This document shows, one piece after another, positions 61,351-64,000 of a DNA stretch of 64,000 nt. The DNA is from CAYGLF01 sp964350945 (GTDB lineage: Bacteria > Chlamydiota > Chlamydiia > Chlamydiales > JAAZZY01). The notes below the pieces were generated by a model. That model was not told the origin of the DNA, ran no database searches, and worked only from the letters and a program-made list of their open reading frames with translations. Location of the stretch: assembly GCA_964350945.1 (NCBI GenBank), contig CAYGLF010000005.1, positions 18,900-82,899 on the forward strand, read 5' to 3'. A program made the position numbers and the translations under genes. The first letter of the stretch is position 1. Every line of letters begins with the position of its first letter.

Positions 61351-62421
61351 ATGAGCGACACCAAAACTTGCTACACAATTGCCGAACTAGCAGAAATTAC
61401 CTCTTCTAAGGTGGTTGGAGACCCTAACTACCAAATTTCAGGGATAGATAATTTAGAATGTGCAACGGGATGTGATGCAAGTTTTTTGGCAAATCCTCTT
61501 TACTCTAAAGCATTGAAGGTTTCCAACGCAGGGGTTGTATTTATTAATCAGCCCCTCACTGGCATCCCTTGTAATCAACTCATTCACCCAAACCCCTCCG
61601 AAGCTTTTCAGCAAATCATCGAGCTTTTTAACAACAGTACTCTCGCTGAATCTGGCTTCAAAGGAATCCACCCAACAGCAGTTATTCATCCAAGTGCAAC
61701 CATTTCCCCTAACGTCTCTATCGGGCCACACGCTGTCATCGACCAAAATGTTGTGATTGGAGAAAACACAACCATTTATGCTCAAGTCTCAATTGGAGCT
61801 AATGTTGAGATTGGAAACAATTGTATTATTCACCCACAAGCAACCGTTCGTGAAAACTGCATCATAGGAAATTTTGTAATCTTACAACCAAGTGCTGTCA
61901 TTGGCTCTTGTGGCTTTGGATACTCGACTAACTCCAAGGGACAACATAAAAAATTAAAACACTTTGGCAAAGTTATTTTAGAAGACCACGTTGAAGTTGG
62001 GGCTTGTAGTTGTATAGATAGAGCTCGCTTTAAAGAAACTCGAATCAAAACTGGCGTTAAAATAGATAACTTAGTTCAGATCGCCCACGGTGTACAGGTT
62101 GGAGAAAGTAGTTTAATTATTGCTCAGGTAGGAATTGCAGGATCTTCCATTATTGGTAAACATAATATCTTAGCAGGGCAAGCAGGCGTTGTTGGGCACT
62201 TAAAATTAACAGATCATGTGCGAGTCGCAGCAAAAGGTGCCGTCACTAAAAACTTAACAGAGCCTGGCATGTATGGAGGAATACCCGCAATTCCAAAAGA
62301 TAAATTTTATCGCCAGCAAATGCACTTTAGAAGGATAGATCAATACGCAAAGAGGATCAAAAAGCTTGAAGCTAAGCTTCAACAGCTTGAGACTTCTATT
62401 CAAAAATCTTCATCTATATAA
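61351..62421 (+). CDS. lpxD: UDP-3-O-(3-hydroxyacyl)glucosamine N-acyltransferase
   Basis: 356 aa. N-terminal uridine-binding domain (TIAELAEITSSKVVG, ANPLYSKALKVSNAG), a hexapeptide-repeat beta helix (HPTAVIHPSATISPNVSIG onward), catalytic His in DNLVQIAHGVQVG and C-terminal coiled helix (RIKKLEAKLQQLE). It makes the third lipid A step, between LpxC and LpxI. Confidence 0.97.
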   Translation: MSDTKTCYTIAELAEITSSKVVGDPNYQISGIDNLECATGCDASFLANPLYSKALKVSNAGVVFINQPLTGIPCNQLIHPNPSEAFQQIIELFNNSTLAESGFKGIHPTAVIHPSATISPNVSIGPHAVIDQNVVIGENTTIYAQVSIGANVEIGNNCIIHPQATVRENCIIGNFVILQPSAVIGSCGFGYSTNSKGQHKKLKHFGKVILEDHVEVGACSCIDRARFKETRIKTGVKIDNLVQIAHGVQVGESSLIIAQVGIAGSSIIGKHNILAGQAGVVGHLKLTDHVRVAAKGAVTKNLTEPGMYGGIPAIPKDKFYRQQMHFRRIDQYAKRIKKLEAKLQQLETSIQKSSSI

Positions 62422-62454
62422 ATATAATTTTAATTTGCCACTCTTTTCAACTGT

Positions 62455-62483
62455 TTGAGCTTTTTCTAGTAAACTGCTATACT
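62455..62483 (+). promoter_or_regulatory. Candidate promoter of fabI
   Basis: TTGAGC (62455-62460), 17 bp, TATACT (62478-62483), 32 bp before the ATG. Placement and spacing are right for a housekeeping promoter. Confidence 0.55.
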
Positions 62484-62515
62484 TTAAACTTAACTTTTAC
62501 TCAAAGGATGAGCTT

Positions 62516-63457
62516 ATGAAAAACCTAAATTTAAAAGGAAAAAAGGCATTCATTGCTGGTATTGGAGATGACCAAGGCTATGGATGGGCTATCGCAAAAG
62601 AACTTGCAAAAGCTGGAGCTGAAATCATTATAGGGACCTGGCCCCCTGTCTATAAAATATTTTCAATGAGTTTAAATAATGGTAAATTCGAAGAATCTTT
62701 AAAGTTTGAAGACGGTGGAAGCATGAAAATTTCCAAAGTCTATCCTTTAGATGCTGCCTTTGACAGTGCTGAAGAAGTCCCCCAGGATATTGTTGAAAAT
62801 AAGCGCTATAAAGAAGTGGGACCATTTACTATTTCAGAAATTGCAGCCCAAGTTGAAAAAGACTTTGGGAAAATTGATATCCTTGTTCACTCGCTTGCAA
62901 ATAGCCCAGAGATTAAAAATTCGCTGTTAAATACCTCTCGGAAAGGTTACTTAGCTGCCCTTTCAGCTTCCTCATACTCACTTGTAAGCATGATTCGCAA
63001 TTTTGGTCCTGTGATGAATGAGTCTGGATCGGTCTTATCAATGTCTTTTATGGCATCAGAGCGCGCTTTTCCAGGATATGGAGGGGGAATGAGCTCTGCT
63101 AAAGCGGCCCTTGAAAGTGACACGAGAACACTTGCATTTGAAGCGGGAAGAAAATGGGGTGTTCGAGTCAATACCATTTCTGCAGGACCTCTAAGAAGCC
63201 GCGCTGCACGAGCAATAGGCGATAAAGGTGCTGGATTTATTGACATGATGATTGATTACTATAAAGCAAATGCCCCTCTTCAAAAAGACTTGGAAGCAGA
63301 GGAAGTTGGAACAACAGCTCTTTTCTTAAGCTCTCAAATGGCATCTGCAATCACAGGATCTACTGTTTATGTGGACAATGGTTTGCACGCTATGGGCTTT
63401 GCGCTAGATAGCCATGCAATGAACCCACAAGAAGCAGAGCTTTGCCAAAGCAACTAG
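62516..63457 (+). CDS. fabI: Enoyl-ACP reductase FabI, plant/chlamydial type
   Basis: 313 aa SDR. GIGDDQGYGWAIAKELAKAGAEI binds NADH; LVHSLANSPEIK; MSFMASERAFPGYGGGMSSAK with the catalytic Tyr and Lys; NTISAGPLRSRAA. The 35-residue insertion after the first beta-alpha unit (YKIFSMSLNN to DAAFDS) and the YGGGMSSAKAALESDTR run match plastid ENR of plants more than E. coli FabI. It is the target class of triclosan. AAAGGA precedes the ATG. Confidence 0.95.
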   Translation: MKNLNLKGKKAFIAGIGDDQGYGWAIAKELAKAGAEIIIGTWPPVYKIFSMSLNNGKFEESLKFEDGGSMKISKVYPLDAAFDSAEEVPQDIVENKRYKEVGPFTISEIAAQVEKDFGKIDILVHSLANSPEIKNSLLNTSRKGYLAALSASSYSLVSMIRNFGPVMNESGSVLSMSFMASERAFPGYGGGMSSAKAALESDTRTLAFEAGRKWGVRVNTISAGPLRSRAARAIGDKGAGFIDMMIDYYKANAPLQKDLEAEEVGTTALFLSSQMASAITGSTVYVDNGLHAMGFALDSHAMNPQEAELCQSN

Positions 63458-63467
63458 TTCATTGTAT

Positions 63468-64000
63468 TTAGATGTCAAAAGAAATTAGTTTTTGAAAACA
63501 ACGAATTTTTTTGGCATCTATTTTTTGCGCTTTGATATAGTGCTCCTTAGACAAGTCAGTCTCCCCTTTTTGATAATATAAAATAGCCAACCCTAGATGG
63601 CCATCAAAGCGCTTACTTTCATCTTTTTCCATAGCTTCAAAGATATTTTGTGCATCTTCCCATCTACCTTCTTTGATAGCTTTAAATCCCTCTTGCCAAT
63701 GCCCACCCAAAAATGGAGCTTCATTTTTTATTAAAAGGGCATCTTTGAAGTAGTTTTTAAGAGTCTCTTTAGATGTTTCTTTTTCTAAAAAGTCTATTTT
63801 CTCCTCTTCAATTCCTAAAGACGCAATTTCATGTTCAGGAGCGCTGAAGTACTCTTTAATTTCCAAAAAATTACGAGGGCGATCTTGAGGATTTTGGTGC
63901 AAACACTCTTTCAAGAAAACCCTCCACCCAATAGGAACCAGCTGCCAATTTATTGAAGAAGTTGTTTCGAAGGGCTTTTGTGTAAAAAGAAAAATAGCAA
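63468..64000 (-). CDS. Ser/Thr protein kinase, C-terminal part with TPR-like tail (runs off right edge)
   Basis: The frame is open from the right edge; the visible part begins AIFLFTQKPFETTSS. WRVFLKECLHQNPQDRPRNFLEI is the last helix block of a Hanks-type kinase C-lobe (the conserved Arg of xxRP present). A 55-residue linker rich in Glu and Lys follows, then TPR-like helices (GHWQEGFKAIKEGRWEDAQNIFEAME, HLGLAILYYQKGETDLSKEHY). No membrane segment is seen in this part. The catalytic N-lobe lies outside the window. The frame also has a TTG at 63914, which is not the true start. Confidence 0.8.
   Translation of the reverse strand, partial: AIFLFTQKPFETTSSINWQLVPIGWRVFLKECLHQNPQDRPRNFLEIKEYFSAPEHEIASLGIEEEKIDFLEKETSKETLKNYFKDALLIKNEAPFLGGHWQEGFKAIKEGRWEDAQNIFEAMEKDESKRFDGHLGLAILYYQKGETDLSKEHYIKAQKIDAKKIRCFQKLISFDI

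Noticed and set aside
1..64000. CRISPR arrays, insertion sequences, prophage, tRNA or rRNA genes
   Set aside because: No spaced repeats, transposase or integrase frames, or tRNA-like cloverleaf outside the tmRNA were seen by eye; a tRNAscan or Infernal run could still find something missed.

Overview
The window reads as chromosomal DNA from a member of the Chlamydiae, most likely a Chlamydia-like (environmental) lineage rather than Chlamydia itself. Three things support this. The 23-gene ribosomal/secY/rpoA cluster lacks rpmJ, rpmD, rpsN, rpsD, rpsJ, adk, infA and map at their usual places, which is the chlamydial arrangement. Next to it lies fmt-lpxA-fabZ-lpxC-lnt. Further on come blocks matching C. 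trachomatis order as I remember it: dacF/OM assembly/dnaE/uhpC/hisS/aspS/mip/trmL/trxA, plsC-cmk-cdsA-uppS, and recR-bamA-skp-lpxD. FabI is of the plant-plastid/chlamydial type. The DNA is AT-rich and I see no insertion sequences, CRISPR arrays, rRNA or tRNA genes.

Layout. 1-9.8 kb is accessory: an M15 peptidase, a Dus enzyme, a TetR regulator divergent from a nonsense-broken flavin monooxygenase, a lipoprotein, two ankyrin-repeat proteins, and a PadR/FAD-hydroxylase pair. 9.8-10.3 kb holds tmRNA (ssrA, minus strand) with its terminator. 10.4-15.4 kb holds a methyltransferase, a PIN-PhoH ATPase, a SWIM-like protein, an SH3b protein and an orphan ABC ATPase. 15.5-27.7 kb is the minus-strand rplC-to-rplQ operon, ending in a clear terminator. 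28-34.2 kb has a glycosyltransferase-61-like gene and the fmt-lpxA-fabZ-lpxC-lnt group. 34.2-39.4 kb has an RsmB-type methyltransferase, a SurA-like chaperone, rsmA and two tandem DacF-type carboxypeptidases. 39.6-57.6 kb has a small heat-shock protein, LptE-like and TPR proteins, dnaE, uhpC, hisS-aspS-mip-trmL, a secreted-looking Nudix protein, lpxI, trxA and plsC-cmk-cdsA-uppS. 57.7-64 kb has recR, bamA-skp-lpxD, fabI and the C-terminal part of a Ser/Thr kinase.

Functionally the core genes fall into translation, envelope building (lipid A: lpxA, lpxC, lpxD, lpxI; fatty acids: fabZ, fabI; phospholipid: plsC, cdsA; undecaprenyl carrier: uppS; OMP/LPS assembly: bamA, skp, SurA-like, LptE-like, TPR protein; peptidoglycan trimming: two DacF and one M15 peptidase) and replication/recombination (dnaE, recR). 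The accessory left end carries two separate regulator-plus-flavin-monooxygenase modules. The clearest regulatory element is there: a 43-bp perfect palindrome in which both strands spell TTGACC-N17-TATAAT, so one TetR operator covers two divergent consensus promoters. I found no single obviously new multi-gene system. The best leads are that operator, the one-codon-broken monooxygenase, the long tmRNA tag, the structured 7.34-7.49 kb intergenic element, the exported Nudix protein and the use of LpxI.
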